Source: an uncultured Ignavibacteriales bacterium
GTDB taxonomy: Bacteria; Bacteroidota; Ignavibacteria; Ignavibacteriales; Ignavibacteriaceae
Reading direction: 5' to 3'
Assembly (NCBI GenBank): GCA_913053915.1
Contig: CAJXGP010000209.1
Location: 1-5,019, forward strand
Length of the DNA stretch: 5,019 nt
A program made the translations under genes and the position numbers. The notes under the pieces were generated by a model, which was given only the letters and a program-made list of their open reading frames with translations, did not search any database and was not told the DNA's origin. Positions 1 to 4,620 of this stretch are shown piece by piece; position 1 is the first letter of the stretch, and each line of letters begins with the position of its first letter.

Positions 1-7
1 AAAACCT

Positions 8-150
8 GTTAAGCGGAATTCGAGGACACCCGCTAATTGTAAGTAGAAAATTAATCCCGTTCAACAAAATTGACATTAGTATTGTGATTGATTTTTTTCT
101 GGGTCTGGCTTTTATCCGGAATTATGCGGGTGTTTCATTAATTGTTACCT
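8..150 (-). other. attC site of the FMN reductase cassette (long, imperfect)
   Basis: On the plus strand ACACCCGC at 26-33 is exactly complementary to GCGGGTGT at 126-133, and the pairing continues imperfectly on both sides. The core at 144-150 (AGGTAAC on the minus strand) is followed by AATTAATGAAACACC, while the opposite arm has AATTCGAGGACACC with one base fewer, as expected for an attC. The 3' core reads GCTTAAC on the minus strand, with C where the cleaved G of GTT is expected, so this end is non-consensus. A second TAAC lies just outside at 152-155. Confidence 0.6.
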
Positions 151-152
151 TG

Positions 153-269
153 TTATATCGCGTCACTATTGCCACATGGTTTTAATTTTTTAGTGAAATT
201 ATTAATTTCATTTTGGTCAGCGTCAGAATTGAAACCATTTCTACAATTCGCGTGAATAAAGCCTCCATT
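153..269 (-). pseudogene. out-of-frame C-terminal remnant of the FMN reductase
   Basis: This 38-codon open stretch lies in a different frame from the N-terminal reading frame. It has no start codon of its own, and its stop falls on a TAAC core at the attC edge, a common stop position in cassettes. It reads GGFIHANCRNGFNS and then NEINNFTKKL, which resembles the end of flavodoxin-fold reductases (a small residue-rich strand, an aromatic-Asn-Cys segment, then a final amphipathic helix). Joined after GRELR of the upstream frame, with about 40-50 missing codons, it would restore a normal family length. The resemblance is judged by eye. Confidence 0.45.
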
Positions 270-586
270 CTTAATTCTCGACCTTTGTCATTCAATTCTT
301 CTATGGACAAAAAATCAGACATTCTATCAATAAATATTTTCATTTGAGCGCTCATAGAAAACCAATATACAGGTGAGACAAAAATTATATTGTCATGTTT
401 CAATAGGTGAGTCATCAATGGTAAAAAGTCATCATCGGTATTTTTATGTTCATAATCAAACGGAGAAATATTTTTTAAACTTAAATCAATAACCTCAATA
501 TTCAATTCTTTAGCAATCAAGTCAATTAGCTTTCCAGTATTTCCATTTCGTCTTGAGCTACCAATGACAGCAATCGTTTTGTTCAT
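182..586 (-). CDS. NAD(P)H-dependent FMN reductase / flavodoxin-fold protein, truncated
   Basis: The N-terminal two thirds is a clear flavodoxin-fold NAD(P)H:FMN or quinone reductase. The first strand and phosphate loop is IGSSRRNGNT (residues 8-17), and the flavin-side segment SPVYWFSMSAQMKIFIDR (71-88) is the family signature that contacts FMN. Such enzymes pass hydride from NAD(P)H through FMN to quinones, azo dyes or other acceptors in the cytoplasm. The usual length is about 170-190 residues; this frame stops at 134. After GRELR (residue 106) it no longer resembles the family, and a family-like C-terminus resumes in another reading frame at 153-269. The gene therefore looks broken by an internal deletion. 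The start has AAAGAGG about 10 bases upstream and lies about 24 bases inside the cassette. The fold assignment is firm; activity is doubtful. Confidence 0.8.
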   Translation of the reverse strand: MNKTIAVIGSSRRNGNTGKLIDLIAKELNIEVIDLSLKNISPFDYEHKNTDDDFLPLMTHLLKHDNIIFVSPVYWFSMSAQMKIFIDRMSDFLSIEELNDKGRELRMEALFTRIVEMVSILTLTKMKLIISLKN

Positions 587-604
587 GTAAAAGCCTCTTT
601 AGCG

Positions 605-635
605 ATACAACGTCCCAACGAGCGCATTGTTAGCT
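605..635 (-). other. vestigial attC between pirin and FMN reductase cassettes
   Basis: On the minus strand AGCTAAC (635-629) is followed by AATGCGCTCGTTGGGACG, a typical 5' half of an attC. The variable middle and the complementary 3' half are absent. The sequence runs directly into GTTGTAT (611-605), a weak core that starts the next cassette leader. The site cannot form the usual hairpin, so the two neighbouring cassettes are probably fused and move together, if at all. Confidence 0.5.
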
Positions 636-690
636 GCTGATAAGCTTCTTAATGTCTTTAATTCTTGGATCATTGAGAATAGGCTCCTTA

Positions 691-1410
691 TTATCCTGAA
701 GCCAACTTGTAGTCAACGTTGACTGGCGATTTTAAAATAAATAAGTCACTGTTTTCCAGTGCATCGATTGTTATAGTGTCGGTGTCTGTTATTCGTGCAA
801 ATGTATCAGTATGGATTTTGTTTTCTGCTATGTTTATTTTTCCACTCATTAAATAAAGCGAGTAAAAACTATCAGCTTGAAAATTAAATTCGTGCTTTCC
901 TTTCTTTATTTTATAGCGCATTGCAGAAATACCCGGAGCATCTGTTTTAATCGGTGCATTTTGTCCTGCATATGCTTTTACTTCAAAAGTACCTTCCTTT
1001 ACCCATTCAAATGAATCCGCTTGAAAATCTTTATAATATGGATTTTTTATTGAAGCTTTCTCAAAATCTGGATCAAACCATATTTGAAAAGCACGCGAGC
1101 CTTTTTTATATTTTTCTGAATGAGATAACCCTTTCCCTGCTTGTATATGTTGAACTCCACCGGCTGGCAAGGGTGTCCATACATTAGTTGCAGTATCAAA
1201 ATGCTCTAATCCACCTTCAAAAATAAATGTTAGTATTTCAATGTTTTCGTGTGGGTGCATTCCAAATTCACCATCTTCAGGTGCTTCTACATGTGCCCAA
1301 TATAAAAGGTTAGAATACACATGCCCTGAGATTGGCTTATTTTCATGTAATCGTCCTCCAAATAAATCAGCATTATGTTGTTGCTCTCTTTTTGTGATTT
1401 CAATATTCAT
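691..1410 (-). CDS. pirin family protein (cupin, probable quercetin 2,3-dioxygenase type)
   Basis: This is a full-length bicupin of the pirin family, at 239 residues close to the roughly 230 of bacterial YhhW-type pirins. The N-terminal cupin keeps all four metal ligands: His52 and His54 in the HPHENIEILTFIFEGGLEH motif, and His97 and Glu99 in AGKGLSHSE. They correspond to His56, His58, His101 and Glu103 of human pirin. Family members bind Fe or another divalent metal; some oxidise quercetin and others act as redox-sensing partners of transcription factors. The protein is soluble with no signal peptide. The ATG lies about 30 bases inside its cassette, with a weak AAGGGA ribosome site. It sits between two other redox-type cassettes. 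An unrelated open frame overlaps its 3' end and runs to the attC. The family call is secure; the substrate is unknown. Confidence 0.93.
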   Translation of the reverse strand: MNIEITKREQQHNADLFGGRLHENKPISGHVYSNLLYWAHVEAPEDGEFGMHPHENIEILTFIFEGGLEHFDTATNVWTPLPAGGVQHIQAGKGLSHSEKYKKGSRAFQIWFDPDFEKASIKNPYYKDFQADSFEWVKEGTFEVKAYAGQNAPIKTDAPGISAMRYKIKKGKHEFNFQADSFYSLYLMSGKINIAENKIHTDTFARITDTDTITIDALENSDLFILKSPVNVDYKLASG

Positions 1411-1440
1411 ATTTTATCCCTTTGCCGCTGATTTTTTATT

Positions 1441-1543
1441 GCATAACGCCTGCTTCACCGGCAGCCATAAGTGACTTGGATTTTTCGGCTTTTTGCAAAA
1501 GACATGACGCTTATGGCTGCCCGAGTGAAAGCAATTGTTAGTA
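1441..1543 (-). other. attC site of the SDR cassette
   Basis: This is the best-formed attC here, 103 bp long. The arms GGCAGCCATAAG (1460-1471) and CTTATGGCTGCC (1510-1521) are perfectly complementary over 12 bp, with further pairing outward. On the minus strand the 5' core is TACTAAC followed by AATTGCTTTCAC, and the 3' end is GTGAAGCAGGCGTTATGC. The extra T in the first arm and the GCGTTA ending set the orientation. Confidence 0.88.
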
Positions 1544-1557
1544 TATTTTTACTATGT

Positions 1558-2166
1558 TTATTCATTGACTCTAGGTAGCCCGCCCCATGCGCGATAAATT
1601 TTCCCATTTTCGTTTCCTTCAATAGCCGCCACATAGAATTTTGCAACTTGGCTAGCACTTACAAGCCCTTCGCCTACTTTACCAGGCTCTACAACAGGCG
1701 CTGGACTAACAACATTTAGTCTCAAGCCTCGCTCAAGTAATTGAGAGGCTTGTCGAACAAAAGTATTGATAGCTGAATTAAAAGGTCCAGTAGCAATACT
1801 ATATGGATTAGGGTAGTCAGTCAGGAAGCCACTTGTTAGTGTTATTGAGCCATTATCATTTAAATATTGCTCTGCAAATCTAACAATTCTGAATTGAGCA
1901 ACGAGTTTACGTTCTGCTCCATAACGATAATCTTCATCGGTAATTTCTGCATAGGGCTTAAATTGGCTGTCACCACCGACACAAACGATTACAGAATCAA
2001 GTTTCTCAATATTATCAAAAACTGATTTAACAGAAACATCGTTTGTATAATCGGCTTGTATGTCACCACCACGAGAACCGATTTTGATTACTTCATGAGA
2101 ATCAGATACTAATTTAACAATTTCACTTCCGATTTTTCCCGATGCTCCAAATATTGCAATTTTCAT
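1558..2166 (-). CDS. short-chain dehydrogenase/reductase-like protein lacking the YxxxK catalytic pair
   Basis: This is a 202-residue Rossmann-fold protein of the compact SDR type. GASGKIGSE (residues 7-15) is the TGxxxGxG-like dinucleotide loop, and CVGG at 62-65 matches the NNAG-type strand end. The catalytic Ser is probably Ser112 in LTSGF. At the positions where classical SDRs have Tyr-x-x-x-Lys, I align Thr126 and Asn130 (PYSIATGPFNSAINTFVR). I recall the same Asn in short SDRs of about 200 residues with a VNGALEAFVR-type helix, so this looks like a subfamily trait rather than decay. RLNVVSPAPV (149-158) is the usual strand after the active-site helix. The start is well set: a perfect AAGGAGGT lies about 5 bases before the ATG. 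The gene fills its cassette and stops 14 bases before the attC core. The substrate is unknown. Confidence 0.88.
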   Translation of the reverse strand: MKIAIFGASGKIGSEIVKLVSDSHEVIKIGSRGGDIQADYTNDVSVKSVFDNIEKLDSVIVCVGGDSQFKPYAEITDEDYRYGAERKLVAQFRIVRFAEQYLNDNGSITLTSGFLTDYPNPYSIATGPFNSAINTFVRQASQLLERGLRLNVVSPAPVVEPGKVGEGLVSASQVAKFYVAAIEGNENGKIYRAWGGLPRVNE

Positions 2167-2170
2167 TTTT

Positions 2171-2179
2171 ACCTCCTTA
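2171..2179 (-). promoter_or_regulatory. strong Shine-Dalgarno site of the SDR gene
   Basis: The minus strand reads ATAAGGAGGTAAAAATG, a near-perfect anti-16S match at good spacing. This fixes the SDR start and suggests efficient translation in a host with canonical initiation. Confidence 0.75.
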
Positions 2180-2205
2180 TAAATTTAAATTAGAGTGACT
2201 GAATA

Positions 2206-2302
2206 TCCTAACGCCATACTCAGCGGTAATTCAAAGTGGCGCGTTTTTGCGAAAGCAAAACAAGTCCCGATTTGAATTGTCCGCTGGAGTTAATTGTTAG
2301 CT
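2206..2302 (-). other. attC site of the regulator/membrane-protein cassette
   Basis: This is a 97-bp attC. CAGCGG-TAATTCAAA (2221-2235) pairs with TTTGAATTGTCCGCTG (2271-2286). The minus strand begins AGCTAACAATTAACTCCAGCGG and ends CCGCTGAGTATGGCGTTAGGA. The first arm has an extra C relative to ACTCAGCGG on the other side, the extrahelical base that marks attC polarity. The apical region holds a small TTTTGC-GAAA-GCAAAA hairpin, which I regard as part of the attC stem rather than a terminator. Confidence 0.87.
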
Positions 2303-2329
2303 GCAATAACTTCAGGCGATTGACTGAAC

Positions 2330-3097
2330 TTATGTTTTTGCCAAATAAAATTCTTTCGTTGCCTCATCCACAGGAAACATCAACTCTACTCTAAATTCAT
2401 TAACAGTTACATCTTGAATTGTGCTTAGCTGGGATATAATTGAAAAAAAGGATAATTCTTCTCTGCCGATTCTAATCTTTGTTGGCGGTACCACCTGCTT
2501 TTCGCCGAAGCTTATTGTGTCAACGTCTTGTGTTAGTCGCAAAGATAAATTCTTTTCTAACTCTTCCAATCGGCTAGAACCACCAGACATGCTTATTTCA
2601 TACCTCAACCGCAACAGTACAGATGAAACTACTTCACCCCAGTTGATAATTTTTGATGTTCGCGGGTTATCAAAAGCCAAAGCCTCAATCAAGTTTTTAT
2701 AACCAGAGTAGCCTAGTTCTGAAAGTAGATAACTAGCCGATTCGTTTGCTTTTACAACACCCCAGTTTTGGTCCAAAACAAGAGCCGGATAGGGCATGTG
2801 ATTTTCAATCATTTTGTCTATAGCAAAAAACACTGGTTTTAAATTTTCGTGTTCAACGGGGAGGTCCCTATAAACAGGGCTATAGCCAGCCAGATATAGC
2901 CCCCTATTTATCTCTCGCTTAGGCAAAAACAAGAACTCCGCAATTTTAAGGATCATTTCCCTACTTGGAGCGGATCGACCCGTTTCAATAAAGCTGATAT
3001 GTTTGCTCGAAATGCCCAATTCCAACGATAACTGAAGCTGGCTATACCTCCTCTGCTTACGCCACTGTCTTAAAAAGCACCCAATAGAGCTACTCAT
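2330..3097 (-). CDS. XRE-family transcriptional regulator with MmyB-like ligand-binding domain
   Basis: The protein is 255 residues with two domains. Residues 6-60 form an XRE helix-turn-helix: LRQWRKQRRYSQLQLSLELG then ISSKHISFIETGRSAPS, with the recognition helix at about 30-39. Residues 85-250 match the MmyB-like, PAS-related ligand-binding domain: PYPALVLDQNWGVVKANESA (103-122) and a C-terminal end running from QDVTVNEFRVELMFP to DEATKEFY. Family members are usually local repressors or activators sensing a small molecule, and many flank short-chain dehydrogenase or oxidoreductase genes. Here the regulator is divergent from the membrane protein at 3199, with a 101-bp control region between them holding a perfect palindrome, so autoregulation and control of that neighbour are likely. 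The ATG has only a weak ribosome site; the N-terminus matches the family start. The domain assignment is strong; the ligand is unknown. Confidence 0.92.
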   Translation of the reverse strand: MSSSIGCFLRQWRKQRRYSQLQLSLELGISSKHISFIETGRSAPSREMILKIAEFLFLPKREINRGLYLAGYSPVYRDLPVEHENLKPVFFAIDKMIENHMPYPALVLDQNWGVVKANESASYLLSELGYSGYKNLIEALAFDNPRTSKIINWGEVVSSVLLRLRYEISMSGGSSRLEELEKNLSLRLTQDVDTISFGEKQVVPPTKIRIGREELSFFSIISQLSTIQDVTVNEFRVELMFPVDEATKEFYLAKT

Positions 3098-3129
3098 TCT
3101 GTCATCACTCTAGATTTCACCTTATATAC

Positions 3130-3144
3130 TTACCTCTGAGGTAA
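3130..3144. promoter_or_regulatory. perfect 15-bp palindrome, candidate operator of the XRE/MmyB regulator
   Basis: TTACCTC-T-GAGGTAA has two 7-bp arms and a 1-bp centre. It lies in the divergent control region between the regulator (start 3097) and the membrane gene (start 3199), directly upstream of a candidate -35 for the plus-strand gene. A dimeric helix-turn-helix protein would be expected to bind such a site. The palindrome is seen directly; the operator role is inferred. Confidence 0.6.
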
Positions 3145-3173
3145 TTGTTTTGCGTCAAACCACACTCTAACAT
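3145..3173 (+). promoter_or_regulatory. candidate sigma-70 promoter of the membrane-protein gene
   Basis: TTGTTT (3145-3150), a 17-base spacer and TAACAT (3168-3173) form a moderate -35/-10 pair. The predicted leader is about 20 bases and contains a good TAGGAGA ribosome site before the ATG at 3199. The -35 abuts the palindrome at 3130-3144, a position suited to control by the divergent regulator. Neither hexamer is consensus, so the call is tentative. Confidence 0.4.
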
Positions 3174-3198
3174 ATGGTTTTAATTATAGGAGAAACAC

Positions 3199-3627
3199 AT
3201 GTCACTCAATGTACGAGCAAATTTTCTGATGGTAGTTTCTATAATATTTTTTATTTATTCGCTGCTATGGGGGCTGGCACCTTTTGCAGAAATCAACATT
3301 TCAGCTAGATTAATTCTTGATCTGGCTGATTGGCCACTAGACAACCTTTTTACTCCTCTAGATAGAAATACAATGTGGTTATCTGCGATTGGTTCAGGAC
3401 TATTAGCAGCTGTATCGATATTTCTAGGAGGAATCGTTGTTCCTGCACTTAAAGATGGAAATAGAGCCGTTATTCGCACAACAATTGTAGCAATGAGTGT
3501 TTGGTACATTATTGATGGCATTGGATCAATAGCAGCAGGAGTAGGTTCAAATGTAGTTTTTAACTCTATCTATTTGATATTGGTACTCATTCCATTGGTT
3601 GGCATAAGAAACGATAAGGCTACCTAG
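3199..3627 (+). CDS. four-helix integral membrane protein, unknown function (reversed within its cassette)
   Basis: This small hydrophobic protein of 142 residues has four predicted transmembrane helices at about 8-28, 59-84, 92-115 and 118-136. Short conserved-looking polar segments include LLWGLAPFAEIN (22-33), the acidic and Trp-rich DLADWPLDNL (41-50), PLDRNTMWLSAIGSGLL (53-69) and WYIIDGIGSIAAG (102-114). I recall similar small proteins in proteobacteria but no established function, and cannot name a family with confidence. The start is supported by TAGGAG 8 bases upstream. It runs opposite to the array direction, so it cannot be read from an upstream integron promoter and needs its own. 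It diverges from the XRE/MmyB regulator and is probably its target. Its stop lies 13 bases from the preceding cassette's attC. It might be a transporter-like or sensor membrane partner, but nothing in the sequence tests this. Confidence 0.85.
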   Translation: MSLNVRANFLMVVSIIFFIYSLLWGLAPFAEINISARLILDLADWPLDNLFTPLDRNTMWLSAIGSGLLAAVSIFLGGIVVPALKDGNRAVIRTTIVAMSVWYIIDGIGSIAAGVGSNVVFNSIYLILVLIPLVGIRNDKAT

Positions 3628-3640
3628 AGGCATCATTTAC

Positions 3641-3703
3641 AGCTAACGATATAGCTAACCGGCGCGATGCTTTTTCGCGTCCGTGTTGAGTGCCTTGTTA
3701 GCC
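3641..3703 (-). other. short, atypical attC site of the RHH-protein cassette
   Basis: On the minus strand GGCTAAC (3703-3697) and GTTAGCT (3647-3641) are complementary cores 63 bp apart. Inside, CGGACGCG and CGCGCCG form a short stem around AAAAAGCAT. The first half, AAGGCACTCAAC, is a normal attC arm, but the second half lacks its complement and instead carries a second GTTAGCT core (3659-3653), 12 bases from the first. The site is therefore degenerate or rearranged. Confidence 0.65.
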
Positions 3704-3975
3704 ACAATGTCATGTAGTCCACCTGAAACATATTTATGTAATACGCTAGAAACTAATGTTTGATAAGGAATGCCTTCTTCAAGCGCGCGTCTTTGTAATG
3801 ATTCAAGATCACGACTAGAGATTCTAATGTTTATACGTTTGTCTTTTTTAAATGTTTCTGCGGCAGTTGCCTGTAATATTTTTCTGCGTTTTGAAGTGAG
3901 AATAGAGTTGAATTGACCCGCTTCAAAATCGTCAAGAATTTGTTTCTCTTCTTTGCTTAATTTAATGTCATTCAT
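3655..3975 (-). CDS. CopG/RHH-family antitoxin-like DNA-binding protein with attC-encoded tail
   Basis: The 106-residue protein has a helical, acidic N-terminus (LSKEEKQILDDFEAGQF, 6-22) and a ribbon-helix-helix domain at about 46-85: KRINIRISSRDLESLQRRA then EEGIPYQTLVSSVLHKYVSG. This is the layout of predicted CopG/RHH antitoxins, which repress their own operon and neutralise a partner toxin. The natural domain ends near residue 90. The last 15 residues, ANKALNTDAKKHRAG, are translated from the attC site, a common cassette effect. AGGAG lies about 9 bases before the ATG. No complete toxin gene is present. A short open tail ending 10 bases upstream could be the end of one cut at the junction. 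It could act as an orphan regulator instead. The family call is strong; the TA role is inferred. Confidence 0.85.
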   Translation of the reverse strand: MNDIKLSKEEKQILDDFEAGQFNSILTSKRRKILQATAAETFKKDKRINIRISSRDLESLQRRALEEGIPYQTLVSSVLHKYVSGGLHDIVANKALNTDAKKHRAG

Positions 3976-4015
3976 GATGATGCTCCTAAGTACAGTTTTG
4001 TTTCCTTTCTGCTAG

Positions 4016-4024
4016 GAATAACCG
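4016..4024. other. junction between cassette array and patescibacterial-type DNA
   Basis: To the left is cassette DNA whose last core on the minus strand is GTTATTC (4022-4016). To the right, from CCG at 4022, the plus strand reads in frame into rsmA homology. Base composition drops sharply to the right. A cassette cut between G and TT would place the boundary at 4021/4022, exactly where rsmA homology starts. The adjoining GTTTTTAAAAAAATTT is low-complexity and could also have caused a false assembly overlap. Confidence 0.6.
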
Positions 4025-4516
4025 TTTTTAAAAAAATTTCTTTCTTCCGTTCTCCAACCAATTACAATGACCTTACTCTTACAAAAAGAAGTAGCTAAAA
4101 GAATTATCGGCATCACCAATGTCTCAAAGCCTAATCTTAAAATACTAGGAAGTGAAAGCCTCTTATCTTTAAGTGTTAAGGCTTATGGAAAGCCATCATA
4201 TATAATGAAGGTAGAAAAACGTTTTTTCTCTCCTTCTCCTAAGGTAGATTCGGCAATTATTTCAATAAAAGATATCTCCCGAGATAATTTTACCTCAAAA
4301 AAAGAAGAGGAAACTTTTTTTAAAATTATAAAATCTGGTTTCGCTCATAAGCGAAAATTTTTGAAGAAAAATCTGGAATCTATTAAAGAAAGTCCAGAAC
4401 AAATTCAGCAAATCTTTGAGAAACTAAAAATAAATCCAAAAGTCAGAGCAGAAAGTGTTCCGTTTGCTATTTGGATTAAAATGACACAATTATTTTTAAA
4501 AAATAAAAAAGGTTAA
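4022..4516 (+). CDS. rsmA: 3' fragment of 16S rRNA dimethyladenosine transferase (5' part missing)
   Basis: RsmA/KsgA dimethylates two adjacent adenines in the 3' end loop of 16S rRNA late in small-subunit assembly. The fragment covers the end of the methyltransferase domain and the whole C-terminal domain. The first ATG is at 4067, but in-frame homology begins earlier (PFLKKFLSS from 4022, then QPITMTLLLQKEVAKRI), so that ATG is internal. Family motifs follow: the FFSPSPKVDSAI block (4228-4263), then GFAHKRKFLKKNL (4339-4377), equivalent to F-x-x-RRKT-x-RN-x-L, and the closing RAESV segment. The S-adenosylmethionine-binding motifs and the NLPY catalytic motif are absent because they lie beyond the junction. 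About 165 codons remain of a usual 260-280. Lys-, Ile- and Asn-rich AT codon use matches the next gene and not the cassettes. The wording of the motifs resembles Parcubacteria. A free-standing product from 4067 would lack catalysis. Confidence 0.9.
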   Translation, partial: PFLKKFLSSVLQPITMTLLLQKEVAKRIIGITNVSKPNLKILGSESLLSLSVKAYGKPSYIMKVEKRFFSPSPKVDSAIISIKDISRDNFTSKKEEETFFKIIKSGFAHKRKFLKKNLESIKESPEQIQQIFEKLKINPKVRAESVPFAIWIKMTQLFLKNKKG

Positions 4517-4620
4517 TAGTTTTAAACAAACTTTTTCTTTAAAATCGAGAAAATATATAATAATTTTTAGGATATTCAAGGTTTAGTTGTATAATATAAA
4601 CATAATAGAATATTAAAGCA
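4517..4620 (+). promoter_or_regulatory. AT-rich spacer with candidate promoter for the downstream membrane protein
   Basis: The 104-base gap after rsmA holds an exact TATAAT at 4590-4595, with a weak TTAGGA (4567-4572) 17 bases upstream. The implied leader is about 20 bases. No clear ribosome-binding site precedes the ATG at 4621, which is not unusual in AT-rich patescibacterial genomes. No convincing hairpin terminator follows rsmA. Confidence 0.4.

Larger units (their letters stand above)
8..4021 (-). mobile_element. integron gene-cassette array (five cassettes, no integrase)
   Basis: Five short gene units are separated by attC-like imperfect inverted repeats bounded by TAAC...GTTA cores. 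In the clear sites the half beginning CTAACAATT on the minus strand has an extra unpaired base, and the other half ends GCGTTA, which orients the array on the minus strand. Taking cleavage between G and TT of each core, the cassettes are about 4021-3647 (RHH protein), 3646-2212 (XRE regulator plus reversed membrane gene), 2211-1447 (SDR), 1446-611 (pirin) and 610 to about 13 (FMN reductase). Most genes read on the minus strand with short leaders, as is normal for cassettes. No intI, attI or Pc promoter is present. The attC sites differ in length and sequence, unlike the uniform repeats of Vibrio superintegrons, so the cassettes probably have mixed origins. Confidence 0.85.

Noticed and set aside
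954..1187. Plus-strand open frame opposite pirin
   Set aside because: It is the antisense shadow of a strongly supported pirin gene, with no ribosome site and no recognisable motif.
1241..1474. Plus-strand open frame over the pirin start and attC
   Set aside because: It crosses a gene start and an attC and has Cys-rich random-looking composition; treated as a shadow.
1455..1658. Minus-strand open frame over the SDR 3' end and attC
   Set aside because: It overlaps the SDR in another frame, has no family resemblance and runs through the attC stem.
2243..2261. GC-containing hairpin with GAAA loop resembling a terminator
   Set aside because: It lies in the apical part of a well-formed attC and is not followed by a U-run in either gene direction; better explained as attC structure.
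2421..2702. Plus-strand open frame opposite the XRE regulator
   Set aside because: It is antisense to a gene with two recognised domains and has no ribosome-binding site.
3255..3521. Minus-strand open frame opposite the membrane protein
   Set aside because: The plus-strand gene has a good ribosome site and coherent membrane helices; the opposite frame has neither.
1..4021. Integron integrase gene or attI site
   Set aside because: No tyrosine recombinase coding sequence or attI-like site is visible; the platform, if any, is outside the window.
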